From: Alistipes senegalensis JC50
GTDB lineage: Bacteria > Bacteroidota > Bacteroidia > Bacteroidales > Rikenellaceae
Assembly (NCBI RefSeq): GCF_025145645.1
Contig: NZ_CP102252.1
Location: 2,604,001 to 2,668,000, forward strand
Length of the DNA stretch: 64,000 bases
Direction of reading: 5' to 3'
Under the pieces are notes generated by a model, which was not told where the DNA came from, did no database searches, and saw nothing but the letters and a program-made list of their open reading frames with translations. Positions 44,639-53,897 of this stretch are shown here, piece after piece. Positions within the stretch are counted from its first letter, which is position 1. Each line of letters begins with the position of its first letter. Position numbers and translations under genes: made by a program.

Positions 44639-45529
44639 TCAGTTAGCATCCCCATTGCCGCTTTCTACCTCGTTCCAGCCCGTGATGGTTGCGCCCGTTA
44701 CCCCGGCCTCTACGGGCAAAAGCAGATTACCCGTGAGTTTAACCGGTTTGGTGCCGTTATTGAAGTCCCTTATGGCCTCGGTAAGGTCGCTCACTACCCG
44801 CTGCGTGTCACCGTTGTTGAAAGTGATGTCCACCGTCAGCGTATGCGTTTCCGTCGGGACGATGCCGAGCAGTCGGAAAAAGATTGTGAACTTGTTGTCG
44901 TCCTGCCTGAAAGCGTTTGTTACTTGTGCCGCTACACTCCGGTCGCCTGTTGCCATATCCGCTGCCGAAGCCACGCCGGAGAGCGTTGCCGTAGCCGACT
45001 GTACACGGCTGTAGTCGCCTTCCGTGGCGGTCAGTTCGATGTCGAGCCTGCGCACGTATTGTCTCATCGGGGCGGTGACGTGCAGGGTGTCGTCCGCCAC
45101 GACGCTGATGTCCTGGTGCGAGGCGAAGAGGTAGCCGGGGTGCGGCTCTATTGCACCCGTCAGATCCACCGGATTCACCGTTGCCTTGTTTCCGTCGATA
45201 CTAATCCCCTCCGGGGAGTTGTACACCGTCAGACCGTAGCCACCGGGCGCGAGCAGCGCGTCGAACACGTTGGTCGCTGCGCTCACGTTCTGTTCCCTCC
45301 CGCCGATGCGCAGTGTGTATGCCTGCGGTATGTCCGCCTCGGTGCTCTTTCCGCTCCAGTCCGTGGTTACGACCACCGCCCCACGGTCGGGGTGCGGCGT
45401 GTCATAGAGGTCGTCCTTCACGCACGAGGTCAGTATGGTCACCGCACCTATTAGATATAATAAGGCATAAGCCTTTCCGTATGCTCCCATATATTCCTTT
45501 ATCTGTCGTATGATTGTCGTTGTATTCAT
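44639..45529 (-). CDS. Mfa2/DUF5119-like lipoprotein anchor, locus A
   Basis: This 296-residue lipoprotein has a signal with lipobox near LTSC, followed by VKDDLYDTPHPDRG. That start and the C-terminal phrase TGATITGWNEVE match DUF5119/FimB-Mfa2-like anchor proteins. Such proteins sit at the base of Bacteroidales fimbriae and limit length. The homologue in locus B begins CVKDTLYDTPHPDYG. It lies between the barrel protein and the first fimbrillin. Confidence 0.8.
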   Translation of the reverse strand: MNTTTIIRQIKEYMGAYGKAYALLYLIGAVTILTSCVKDDLYDTPHPDRGAVVVTTDWSGKSTEADIPQAYTLRIGGREQNVSAATNVFDALLAPGGYGLTVYNSPEGISIDGNKATVNPVDLTGAIEPHPGYLFASHQDISVVADDTLHVTAPMRQYVRRLDIELTATEGDYSRVQSATATLSGVASAADMATGDRSVAAQVTNAFRQDDNKFTIFFRLLGIVPTETHTLTVDITFNNGDTQRVVSDLTEAIRDFNNGTKPVKLTGNLLLPVEAGVTGATITGWNEVESGNGDAN

Positions 45530-45544
45530 TGTTCCTCCTTTCCG

Positions 45545-46603
45545 CTAAAAGATGTTCCACACCAGGGTGACACCCGCCGAGACGGGGCCCCACCAGTTCT
45601 TTGTTTCGCTGCCGCGCCTTACCCTCACGCCGTTGATGACCACATACTTGTCATAGTCGGCATGGATATAGCCCAACCCTAAGGAGAAGTCCATCGAGAG
45701 GGCATTGTTCAATTTCAGTTGGTAGCCTCCGGTGATGCCTCCACCCGTAAGGTCTCCCTGTTTGCCTGTCGCGGAGAGCTTATAATTGAACTGCCCGGTC
45801 TTGAACATTACACCAAGGTAGCCACGCTTCTCCTTACCTATATAATGGCGGAATTCGGGAGCCACTTCCCAAAGGGCGTATCTTCTGTCCTTTTCATTCC
45901 ACGACCACGAAGTCCACGATCCGTTCACGGATATTCCCCATGACGGGTTGATGCGCCACTCGATGCCGAGGTCGGGCGTGAACGTCGCCCAACGCAGCAG
46001 GTTGGCACGCAGTGATAATCCCAAAGTTGTGGATGATGCCGGCAGTACGGATTCAGGCTGATTTTCCTGTCCGGAGGATGCCTTTGTCTCCTCTGCGTCT
46101 TGGATTGTTTCTGTAGCCTTGTCGTTTTCACGGAGTGACTGTTCCTTTTCTTCCTCGTAACCGGGATGTGTATCCTCCACAATAGCCGGCACTTTCTCTT
46201 TCGGCAGTATGATACGCACCGTCACGAAGTCGCCATCCGAGGCATGGTTACGGGTGATGAAGTTGTTTTCACGCAGTCCTTTCCGGGTGATCAACTCTGA
46301 TTTCACACGGTTGGAACGTATCTTCGCAATGGCAAGGCTTGCCCGTTCCGACTTGCCGGAGTTACAGTATCCGTCCACGTAAAGAGGCAGCTGTCCCTCC
46401 ACTATGTCCGGTTTGTTACTTTCGATGCACTCTAGAAGGCGCGTAAGTTCCTGACCATTACCGTTCCATGGCACATAGAACATGTCCTTCTGCGGCACGA
46501 AGCGGAAGGTGTAAACTGTGTCTGTTTTCTGCTGCGCAAAAGCCGGAAAAGCTGCCGATGCCTGCCACGAAAACAAAATGAAGAATAGGATTCTTTTGCT
46601 CAT
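45545..46603 (-). CDS. DUF3575 outer-membrane protein, locus A
   Basis: This 352-residue protein has signal peptide ending AFPAFA. An N-terminal OmpA-like region follows (FVPQKDMFYVPWNGN, LYVDGYCNSG, RSNRVKSELI). After a charged linker, a C-terminal DUF3575 beta-barrel runs from LGLSLRANLLRWATFTPDL to a terminal Phe, typical of outer-membrane barrels. It is the first gene of the fimbrial operon and has a close homologue in locus B (366 residues). Confidence 0.85.
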   Translation of the reverse strand: MSKRILFFILFSWQASAAFPAFAQQKTDTVYTFRFVPQKDMFYVPWNGNGQELTRLLECIESNKPDIVEGQLPLYVDGYCNSGKSERASLAIAKIRSNRVKSELITRKGLRENNFITRNHASDGDFVTVRIILPKEKVPAIVEDTHPGYEEEKEQSLRENDKATETIQDAEETKASSGQENQPESVLPASSTTLGLSLRANLLRWATFTPDLGIEWRINPSWGISVNGSWTSWSWNEKDRRYALWEVAPEFRHYIGKEKRGYLGVMFKTGQFNYKLSATGKQGDLTGGGITGGYQLKLNNALSMDFSLGLGYIHADYDKYVVINGVRVRRGSETKNWWGPVSAGVTLVWNIF

Positions 46604-46746
46604 TTTTTATATGCTTTTTAAATTTCCAATCCAGACTTAACATACAAAATAAGCGAAAAGATTTAAATTCAGCCCGATTCTTGCCTATAAAAAATGTCTC
46701 AATTGTCAGAATCGCACATCTTTGTGATTTAGAACGTTTTGGGTTT

Positions 46747-46779
46747 TGTCGTTCAGGCTATTTTTTGTCGCTTGGGCTA
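46747..46779 (-). promoter_or_regulatory. Paired 19-base-spaced operator repeats, locus A
   Basis: Two direct copies, TGTCGTTCAGGCTA (46747) and TGTCGCTTGGGCTA (46766), start 19 bases apart between the AraC-type gene and the fimbrial operon. Reversed, they read as TAGCC(C/T)(A/G)A(A/G)CGACA, resembling the four repeats in the same place of locus B. They are candidate binding sites for the adjacent regulator. Confidence 0.6.
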
Positions 46780-46803
46780 TTTTCCCCATCCACACACACC
46801 GTA

Positions 46804-47931
46804 TTATTCCGCCTCTGTTTTCTTCCATTTAACAGGGGTACAGCCTGCATTTTCCTTGAACAGCCTTATAAAATGGCTTGGTGACAAAAAACCGGATTTC
46901 TCGGAGATGTCGGCTATCGTCAACCTCGGATATCGCGCAAGCAGACGTTTCGCATATTCTATACGAAGTCCGGTAATCCAATCGCGGAACGACATGTCAT
47001 ACGTAGTTTTGATGTACCCGGACAGGTAGGTGCGGTTGGTATGAAGCACATCTGAAAGCTCCTTTATGGTAAGGCCGGGCCGGATATAACCGTCCGCATC
47101 GATCCAACCTTTGATTTTTTTCGCTATTTCGGCATGGAAAAAGGGGTATCCTGCCTCTGTGCCTGTTCCCGGTTTGTGTGTGTCACACAGGTCTTCCTCT
47201 TCAGAAGTCATGCCATCCTCCATCGCGTTTTCCACCTGTTCGTAAAACAGCAGATAGTTCAGATAGCAAAGGAAGAGATAAATGTAGAACGGTACCGATG
47301 ACAGAATCCAGATATAGATGTATTCATCAGGCAGGAAAGTAAGCAGTCCGCATCCCACACCGAATATGATAGCCCAGTAGGTGAAAATGGAGAGCCATTT
47401 GATATAGGCACCGATATCGTCCGCACGGGTGTCATCGAAAATGCGGATGACCCTGTGATAGGCCCGGAGAAGCCTACGGGTCAGGAACAGCCCATAGATA
47501 ACCAACCATGCGGCCAAGGCAAACATCGCCGTTGTCTGTAAACCACCTTTGGGTAACAACAGCAGAACGATGCCGGAAAGGATGGAAAACAGTATCCATA
47601 GACAGATATGTGTCCGTAACCTACGTTTGGTGATATAAAAGCGGTCAAGCAGAGTGGTGAGGGCCGAACTGAACAGCCAGTAGCACAAAAAATAGGTGGC
47701 CAGGTTCATCAGGATGGCGGCATCGGTATTCTTGAACCTGATTCCAAAAAAGAAATGTACCGAATAGTTGGCTGCAAGTAACAGTATGGCTACCCCCATA
47801 ATTCGCCGGGAACGCAGATAATTATTGAAAATGGCTTTTTCCGGGGTTGAAGCCAGCAAAAAATAAAAGCCGAAGAACGACATCAACGGTAGCGCAATGC
47901 AAAGTGAATAACTGTATATAGATGGTTCCAT
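46804..47931 (-). CDS. Membrane-bound AraC-family regulator, locus A
   Basis: This 375-residue protein has an N-terminal membrane domain of about six or seven helices, for example IALPLMSFFGFYFLLA and WAIIFGVGCGLLTFLP. A C-terminal AraC HTH follows (LTIKELSDVLHTNRTYLSGY, LTIADISEKSGFLSPSHFIR). It probably senses a signal at the membrane and controls the adjacent fimbrial operon, which begins about 200 bases downstream on the same strand. A truncated homologue precedes locus B. Confidence 0.88.
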   Translation of the reverse strand: MEPSIYSYSLCIALPLMSFFGFYFLLASTPEKAIFNNYLRSRRIMGVAILLLAANYSVHFFFGIRFKNTDAAILMNLATYFLCYWLFSSALTTLLDRFYITKRRLRTHICLWILFSILSGIVLLLLPKGGLQTTAMFALAAWLVIYGLFLTRRLLRAYHRVIRIFDDTRADDIGAYIKWLSIFTYWAIIFGVGCGLLTFLPDEYIYIWILSSVPFYIYLFLCYLNYLLFYEQVENAMEDGMTSEEEDLCDTHKPGTGTEAGYPFFHAEIAKKIKGWIDADGYIRPGLTIKELSDVLHTNRTYLSGYIKTTYDMSFRDWITGLRIEYAKRLLARYPRLTIADISEKSGFLSPSHFIRLFKENAGCTPVKWKKTEAE

Positions 47932-48108
47932 TTTTTATGCCTAACTATTTTATTGCAAAATTAGCAAAAATACTGAAAATATGGCGGATTTGCCGTGACG
48001 ATTTACTTTCAACACCCTATTTCCCTTGCCACTATGGCATATTGATGAAAAAAGGCAGGAAAAGGGATGATATATCCCTAATCCTGCCACACATATCCGC
48101 ACACTTGT

Positions 48109-49290
48109 TCACATTTTTATTCCTTTCGGTTTGCATACGAATCCCGCCCGTCCGATAACGATATGATCGGCAATGAAATTCCCAGACGGACTTCGGTCAT
48201 TCGCCGGGCTGCGTATCTGCGGAGCATCTTCGGTTGGTTGTGACGGTACGTTCCGTACACCTTCCGTATCCGGCTTGACCTCCTGCCCGTCATTCTCCTT
48301 TTCGGCGACTTCGGGCACGGGCGGCGCAAGCTCCAACTGTATCTTGCGGTCGAGCGCGGCAAGTTCGGACTTCAACTGTTTCAGTTCATCTTCTTTTTTC
48401 CATACCTTGCCCGCTATTTTCTGCAACTGCGGAATATCCCTCTCCAATGCCTCGTTTTTCGCCTTGTACTGGTCAATGGTGGAGGGTATCTTCTCCAGTG
48501 CGTTCAGGAAGTTGCGTGCGGCGGCCACCGGGTCAGCCATCGCCAGATGCCCGTTGTTGTAGGTGTACTTGTAGTTCCCCTCCACCACGAAGCGGTTGTC
48601 GGTAAACTCCAGCCCCTCTTTGAGCATCCTCTCGCTGACCACCTTTATCGGGAAACCGTAAAGTTCTCCGACAGGATTGTACAGTCCGCCCGTCGTGGCG
48701 TTCTTGGCTATCTCCTGCAAACGCTTTCCGATAACCTTCTCATCCGAAGAAGAAACGCCGTCCTCCTTGACCGCATTCAGGCGGTTGCCCTCCTTGTCGG
48801 TCTTGACGACGGAAAGGAAACGGTTCCAGTCCTCCGTCATGGCATTGATGACCGCCGTGTTGTTGCGAAGTTCCCCCGTCTTGGCTTCCAATTTGAACTC
48901 CGAATCGCGCTTGCCCTTGCCCCACGACTTGCGTTCCCCTTCGAGCGATGCGATTTTCTTCTCCAATTTCGCCTTGTCGAGCAGGTCGGTGTTGCCGGAG
49001 AGCAACGCCATGTACTCCGAGAAGTTCATGCCCGACTTCTCGTCCATAGCCCCCTCGTCGATGGTACGCGCTCCCAACGCGCCGGACTTCAACTGCGAGA
49101 TGAACGTCTGCTTGCAGTGCAGCAGGTTGAACTTGTAGCTGTCAAGCGACTTCTCCACGGCATAGATGATGACGTCCACGTTGTTACCGGCAAAATGCTT
49201 GGCAATCTCGTTGCCCGCCCTGACTCCCCGTCCATCCTCCTTGTTTGCAGCTGACAACCGGCGATAACTGTAAAGAGCAACTCCTTCCAC
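48109..49290 (-). pseudogene. C-terminal remnant of a CTnDOT-type DNA methylase/helicase
   Basis: The fragment (about 390 residues) includes GRGVRAGNEIAKHFAGNNVD, KFNLLHCKQTFISQLKSGA and ARTIDEGAMDEKSGMNFSEY. This is the conserved end of a very large N6-methylase/SNF2-helicase protein carried by Bacteroides conjugative elements. The upstream part (normally well over 1,000 residues) is absent. The first residues, before GRGVRAG, do not look like the family, so the start is probably the break point. Confidence 0.75.
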
Positions 49291-49560
49291 GCTATTGGTT
49301 CAAGTGTGGAATTAAGGTAACAGGCTCTGACAAAGCCCACAAGTATAAATAAGCAACAGCCCACGCCTGTTTGAGACGTAAGGATATCAGCTTATTCTCT
49401 ACTTGTTTTGAATTGTCAGATTCGTTACCTGAGAATAAAGCCAAACACTTTCCCGTGTTATGTATGTCTGCATTGCCTGCAACAGGCAGTACAAGATAAA
49501 GATAACAAAAATATCGAAACATAATACTAACTAAGTGTCCCCTTTTCGGGCTGTTGCATA

Positions 49561-49947
49561 TTATTTGTCCATATTGCGATGCAATGCTTTTTCATATATT
49601 TCCGCGACTCTGCGGCGTAATGAAGCGGGTTTTATAACGGTTAACGAAGTGCTTCTGGAGAGTAACTCTATCACGAAATCGTTTGTAATTCGAAGCCGGA
49701 CGCTTATTCTGAATTCATTTTCCGTATCGGTAAGGATGGTTTGCGAATGATGCAGCGGAACCGATTTCAGGAAACGACCGTCGAGAGCACTGTATGAAAG
49801 GACTATATCCTCTACCGGAATGTCCTCCTGATTCCAAATGCCGAAACAGTCTTTGAACAGATTGGCGATGTCGATGGTTTCGTCTCTTTCAAAAGTATCT
49901 GCAAGTATCTGAAAGTTGGAAATACGCTCTACGCCGAATAGTTTTAG
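49561..49947 (-). pseudogene. WYL-domain regulator fragment
   Basis: Reading the minus strand from 49947, the frame gives FGVERISNFQILADTFERDE, then DIVLSYSALDGRFLKSVPLH and FVIELLSRSTSLTVIKPASL, ending EKALHRNMDK. This is the C-terminal half of a WYL-type transcriptional regulator. No start or HTH domain remains. It is cut at the same base region where the locus B regulator is cut. Confidence 0.65.
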
Positions 49948-50715
49948 TTATTATTGCTGCTGCCGGGTGGCGCCGTGCAGAATGTTGCATTGCTGGCTTT
50001 GGCAGCATGGCTGGTGATTTACGGGCTTGTGCTGGCCCGCAGGGTCATTGTCGCATACCGCAGAGCCGTCAGGATTTTCGATGACACGCATGCAGATGAT
50101 ATAGGGGCATATATAGAATGGCTGTCCACCTTTACCTATTGGGCACTTATCTTCGGTGTCGGATGCGGATTGCTGACATTCCTGCCTGACAAATATGTAT
50201 ATATCTGGGTGTTTTCATCAATCCCGTTCTACAGTTATCTTTTTCACTGTTATCAGAACTACCTGCTGTTCTATGAACAGGTAGAAAATGCGTTTGAGCA
50301 GGATATACAATCTGAAGAAGAACTTCTGACAAATTCGGGAACTGAACCCGAAATGGTTTCAGAAGAGGAAGTTCCAGTGTCCTATACAGAAATTATAGAG
50401 AAGGTGGACAACTGGATAAAGACAGACGGCTATGTCCAGCAGGGACTTACCATAAAAGAACTGTCCGAAATACTTCATACGAACCGTACCTATCTTTCCG
50501 CTTATATCAAGACTACGTATAAAATGACATTCCGCGAATGGATAACCGGTCTCCGGTTGGAGTATGCGAAAAACATACTGAAGGAGCATCCGGAAATCAA
50601 TATACAGAAGCTGGCTGAGTCTTCCGGTTTTCTTTCCCGCAGTAACTTCATCAAATCATTTACCGAGAAGGAAGGATGTACGCCTGCCAAGTGGAAAAAA
50701 GCAAATCTGGAATAA
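49948..50715 (+). pseudogene. Membrane-bound AraC-family regulator, locus B, 5' truncated
   Basis: The frame opens with LLLLLPGGAVQNVALLALAA, matching the locus A regulator from about residue 130 (LLLLPKGGLQTTAMFALAA). A stop (TAG 49945-49947) sits just upstream, so roughly the first third, including several membrane helices, is missing. The cytoplasmic AraC HTH (LTIKELSEILHTNRTYLSAY, INIQKLAESSGFLSRSNFIK) is intact. A TTG at 49954 could start a shorter protein. Operon control may therefore be altered or constitutive; this is inferred. Confidence 0.75.
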
Positions 50716-50766
50716 TTTGTGTGGTAAAAAGCCGATGAAAAAGGTCTCAGAAGCCCATTTTCAAAA

Positions 50767-50842
50767 AGTGCTCAAGCGACAAAAAAGTGCTAATTCGACA
50801 AAAAAGTGCTCAAACGACAATTTGAAAAGTGCTCAAACGACA
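50767..50842 (+). promoter_or_regulatory. Four direct operator repeats, locus B
   Basis: AGTGCTCAAGCGACA (50767), AGTGCTAATTCGACA (50786), AGTGCTCAAACGACA (50805) and the same again (50828). Starts are 19, 19 and 23 bases apart, about two helical turns. They lie between the AraC-type gene and the operon promoter. Direct repeats on one helix face are typical AraC-family targets. Confidence 0.7.
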
Positions 50843-50888
50843 ATTTTTATAAAACGCTGTATTTTAACAGAAAAAGTTTTTGTAATAT

Positions 50889-50919
50889 TTTGGGCGCTGA
50901 ATGGCATTTATTACCTTTG
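50889..50919 (+). promoter_or_regulatory. Bacteroidetes-type promoter of locus B
   Basis: A -33 element TTTG (50889-50892), a 19-base spacer and a -7 element TACCTTTG (50912-50919) match the Bacteroidetes consensus. The DUF3575 start codon is at 50951 and the four operator repeats lie 47 bases upstream. Confidence 0.7.
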
Positions 50920-50950
50920 GAGAAGACAAAGATAATAAATTCAAGTTTAT

Positions 50951-52051
50951 ATGAGCAGAAAAATCACTTTTCTCACCCTGTTTCTGTGGCTGATGACGGT
51001 AACTTTTCCTGTCATTGCGCAGCAGAAAGCAGACACGACCTACACCTTCCGGTTCGTTCCGCAGAAGGACATGTTCTACGTGCCTTGGAATGGCAATGAC
51101 ACGGAACTTGCCCGTCTGTTGGAATGTATCGAAAACAACAAAACCACAATTCTTGACGGCAAGCTGCCGCTATTGGTTGACGGCTACTGCAACTCGCTGG
51201 GCAGTGAAGCCGAGAACCTTGCCACGGCGAAGATTCGTGCCAACCGTGTGAAATCCGAACTGATTACACGCGCGGAAATAAAAGAGGAGAATTTCATTAC
51301 CCGCAACCATGCGACTGAGGGTGACTTTGTTACCGTGCGCCTGACGGTACCGGTAAAGGAAACAGCCGTGACGGATGCGGAAGCGGAAGCACGACGCAAG
51401 GCGGAAGCCGAACGACTGGAAGCCGAGAAGCGTGCCGAACAGGAACGACTTGCCGAAGAGCAGCGTAAAGCGGAAGAAGCCCGACTTGCCGCTGAAAAGG
51501 CAGAAGCTGAGAAAGCCGCTCAACAAAATACACTTGCCGACACGCCGTCGGAAACCAAAATCACAACTGATTATCATCTCTCCCTGCGTGCCAACCTGCT
51601 GCGCTGGGCTACCCTGACACCAGATCTTGGCGTGGAATGGCGCATCTGCCCATCGTGGGGCATTGCCGTAAACGGCTCGTGGACTTCATGGACGTGGAGC
51701 GACAAGGACCACCGCTATGCACTCTGGGAAGTGGCTCCGGAAGTGCGTTACTATATGGGTGAGAAGAAAGCCTGGTATCTGGGCGCGCTGTTCAAGGCCG
51801 GACAGTTCAACTACAAGCTCTCCGAAACAGGCAAGCAGGGCGACCTGATGGGTGGCGGCATCACCGCCGGCTATCAGCTGCGGCTGAACAAGGCACTGGC
51901 TCTTGATTTCAACCTCGGTTTGGGCTACCTGAATGCCGATTTCGAAAAATATGAAGTCATCGACGGTGTACGTGTACGCCGCGGCAACGAGACAAAAAAT
52001 TGGTGTGGCCCCATCAACGCCGGTGTGACATTGGTATGGAAGTTATTCTAA
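50951..52051 (+). CDS. DUF3575 outer-membrane protein, locus B
   Basis: This 366-residue homologue of the locus A barrel protein shares FRFVPQKDMFYVPWNGN, GYCNSLG and the C-terminal barrel (LSLRANLLRWATLTPDLGVE to a final Phe). It carries a longer Glu/Ala/Lys-rich helical linker (AEAEARRKAEAERLEAEKRA and onward) between the two domains, which probably spans the periplasm. It starts 31 bases after the promoter's -7 box. Confidence 0.87.
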   Translation: MSRKITFLTLFLWLMTVTFPVIAQQKADTTYTFRFVPQKDMFYVPWNGNDTELARLLECIENNKTTILDGKLPLLVDGYCNSLGSEAENLATAKIRANRVKSELITRAEIKEENFITRNHATEGDFVTVRLTVPVKETAVTDAEAEARRKAEAERLEAEKRAEQERLAEEQRKAEEARLAAEKAEAEKAAQQNTLADTPSETKITTDYHLSLRANLLRWATLTPDLGVEWRICPSWGIAVNGSWTSWTWSDKDHRYALWEVAPEVRYYMGEKKAWYLGALFKAGQFNYKLSETGKQGDLMGGGITAGYQLRLNKALALDFNLGLGYLNADFEKYEVIDGVRVRRGNETKNWCGPINAGVTLVWKLF

Positions 52052-52067
52052 TACGGAGGAATAGAGT

Positions 52068-52955
52068 ATGAAAGCAAGACAATATATATATATGATGGGA
52101 ATGGCAGCCGCCGTGCTGCTCTCTTCCTGCGTAAAGGACACGCTTTATGACACACCGCATCCCGACTACGGGAAGATTGCGGTGACAGCCGACTGGTCGG
52201 CCTGCGGTGAGGGTATCAACATACCTGCCACGTGGACGGTCACCATGGGCGACTATACGGGTACGGAGACTTCCGCCACCCATGCCCCCGACCATCTGTT
52301 TGCTCCGGGCAGCTACACCTTTGCGGTGTGGAATCCTGCCGAGGGAATCACGGTGAACGGCACCACAGCCACCATTGCCGCAGCCACGGGAAACCGAGCA
52401 GGCACGGATGCCTTTGTGAACAATGCCCCGGGATGGTTCTTCACCTATACGAAACAGATGAGCATCGAGAAAGACAAGGACTATCCGCTGACAGCCGCAA
52501 TGAAGCAGCAGGTACGCGAACTGACGCTTGTCGTCAAACCGACGGGTGATGCCGCCGGACGCATCACGGAGATTGTTGCCCATCTGACGGGTGCCGCCGG
52601 AACACTCGACTTCGCAACCGATACCTACGGAGCCGCTTCGAACGTCGTGCTGCTCTTCACCAAGATTACCGAAGGTGACGATGCCGGCAAGTGGAAAGCC
52701 ACGGTGCGGCTGCTGGGTGTGACCGGCACGGAACAACTGCTGACGGCTGAAATCCGCTATGCGGACGGCAACCCGAGCCCCACCACGCTGAAAAGCGACC
52801 TCACAGAAGCTCTCAAGGAGTTCAACATCGGAAAGGGCAAATCGCTGACCCTCGGCGGAACGCTGGTTGAGACTCCCGAAGGCATGGAAGTGGACGGAGC
52901 CGAAATCAACGGCTGGGAAGAAGTGAAAGGTGATGATGTAAATGCCGATTTGTAA
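52068..52955 (+). CDS. Mfa2/DUF5119-like lipoprotein anchor, locus B
   Basis: This 295-residue lipoprotein has signal GMAAAVLLSSC followed by VKDTLYDTPHPDYGKIAVTA, matching its locus A counterpart. The C-terminal end is VDGAEINGWEEVKGDDVN. As in locus A, it lies between the barrel and the first fimbrillin. Probable fimbrial anchor or assembly factor in the outer membrane. Confidence 0.8.
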   Translation: MKARQYIYMMGMAAAVLLSSCVKDTLYDTPHPDYGKIAVTADWSACGEGINIPATWTVTMGDYTGTETSATHAPDHLFAPGSYTFAVWNPAEGITVNGTTATIAAATGNRAGTDAFVNNAPGWFFTYTKQMSIEKDKDYPLTAAMKQQVRELTLVVKPTGDAAGRITEIVAHLTGAAGTLDFATDTYGAASNVVLLFTKITEGDDAGKWKATVRLLGVTGTEQLLTAEIRYADGNPSPTTLKSDLTEALKEFNIGKGKSLTLGGTLVETPEGMEVDGAEINGWEEVKGDDVNADL

Positions 52956-52975
52956 ATAATAAAATTATAGATATA

Positions 52976-53863
52976 ATGAAGACAAGATTTTTTGCACTTG
53001 CAGCGCTCGCCCTCGCACTTGTAGCCTGCAACAACGACAACGAGAACCTGAACGGTGACCCCGTGGCCGCCCAGTTTACCGCCAACATCGCCCCCGCCAC
53101 CCGCGCCAGCGGAACCACCTGGACTGCCGGCGACCGTATCGGCATCACCGACATCGGCAACGATTCCCAGTACGGCAACGTACCTTTCATCTTGAAAAAC
53201 GGGAAATTTGAGGCAGAAGGAAAGGTTATCTATATCGAAGATATAAAGACACATACTTTCCGCGCCTACTATCCGTACAACGCGGCGGGAGGCATCCTCA
53301 CAGCCACGACCGATGCCACGGCGCAGCAGAACCAGCCTGCCATCGACTTCCTCTTTGCTTCAGGAGCCACGGGAGACAAAAACAACCCGGTAGTAAGCTT
53401 CACCGACAAAACCGCCAAAGGCGGTGAAGACAACTCCTTCCACCACCGCATGAGCCAGATAACCCTTACCTTCGAGGCGGGCGACGGCGTGAATTTCAGC
53501 GTGGTCAAGCCTGAACGTTACACGCTGGACGGATTGTTACTCACCGGTACGTTCAACACGGCCGACGGTATTGCCACCGCAGACAACGGACTACAGACCG
53601 GAGAACTGACCATGAATCTGGCAGACGGCAATCTCACGTCATCGATCATCCTCTTCCCGCAGACAGTTGCATCACTGCCGTTGGTTGTGAATTACAAAGG
53701 TCGGGAATATCATGCCACACTCACCGTGCCCGAAGGCGCACTGCAGGCGGGCAACAACTATACCTATACCGTCAAGGTACGCAATAAAGTCCTTGAAGTC
53801 AGCGAAGCCACCATTGCAAAGTGGAACGATATAGACGGTGGAGATGTGGGTGCTGACCTGTAG
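52976..53863 (+). CDS. Fimbrillin-family major subunit candidate, locus B
   Basis: This 295-residue lipoprotein has signal FFALAALALALVAC. A maturation-like region follows (NIAPATRASGTTWTAGDRIG), then the fimbrillin fold, and it ends ATIAKWNDIDGGDVGADL. Same operon position as the locus A candidate (43576-44607). Likely stalk subunit; the Arg upstream of the mature domain suits trypsin-like processing. Confidence 0.82.
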   Translation: MKTRFFALAALALALVACNNDNENLNGDPVAAQFTANIAPATRASGTTWTAGDRIGITDIGNDSQYGNVPFILKNGKFEAEGKVIYIEDIKTHTFRAYYPYNAAGGILTATTDATAQQNQPAIDFLFASGATGDKNNPVVSFTDKTAKGGEDNSFHHRMSQITLTFEAGDGVNFSVVKPERYTLDGLLLTGTFNTADGIATADNGLQTGELTMNLADGNLTSSIILFPQTVASLPLVVNYKGREYHATLTVPEGALQAGNNYTYTVKVRNKVLEVSEATIAKWNDIDGGDVGADL

Positions 53864-53897
53864 GATTTTAATAATTAATCGATTAGAATGAAGAATT

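Noticed and set aside
45340..45365. Fourth copy of the GTCCGCTCCA repeat
   Set aside because: Only one partial unit (CCGCTCCAGTCCG) is present inside a fimbrial lipoprotein gene, with no tandem array.
49292..49522. 76-codon minus-strand gene between methylase remnant and WYL remnant
   Set aside because: No signal, motif or context supports it; it fills a junction between two truncated genes.
50767..50842. CRISPR array
   Set aside because: Repeats are 15 bases with 4-8 base gaps and no cas genes; they fit operator sites.
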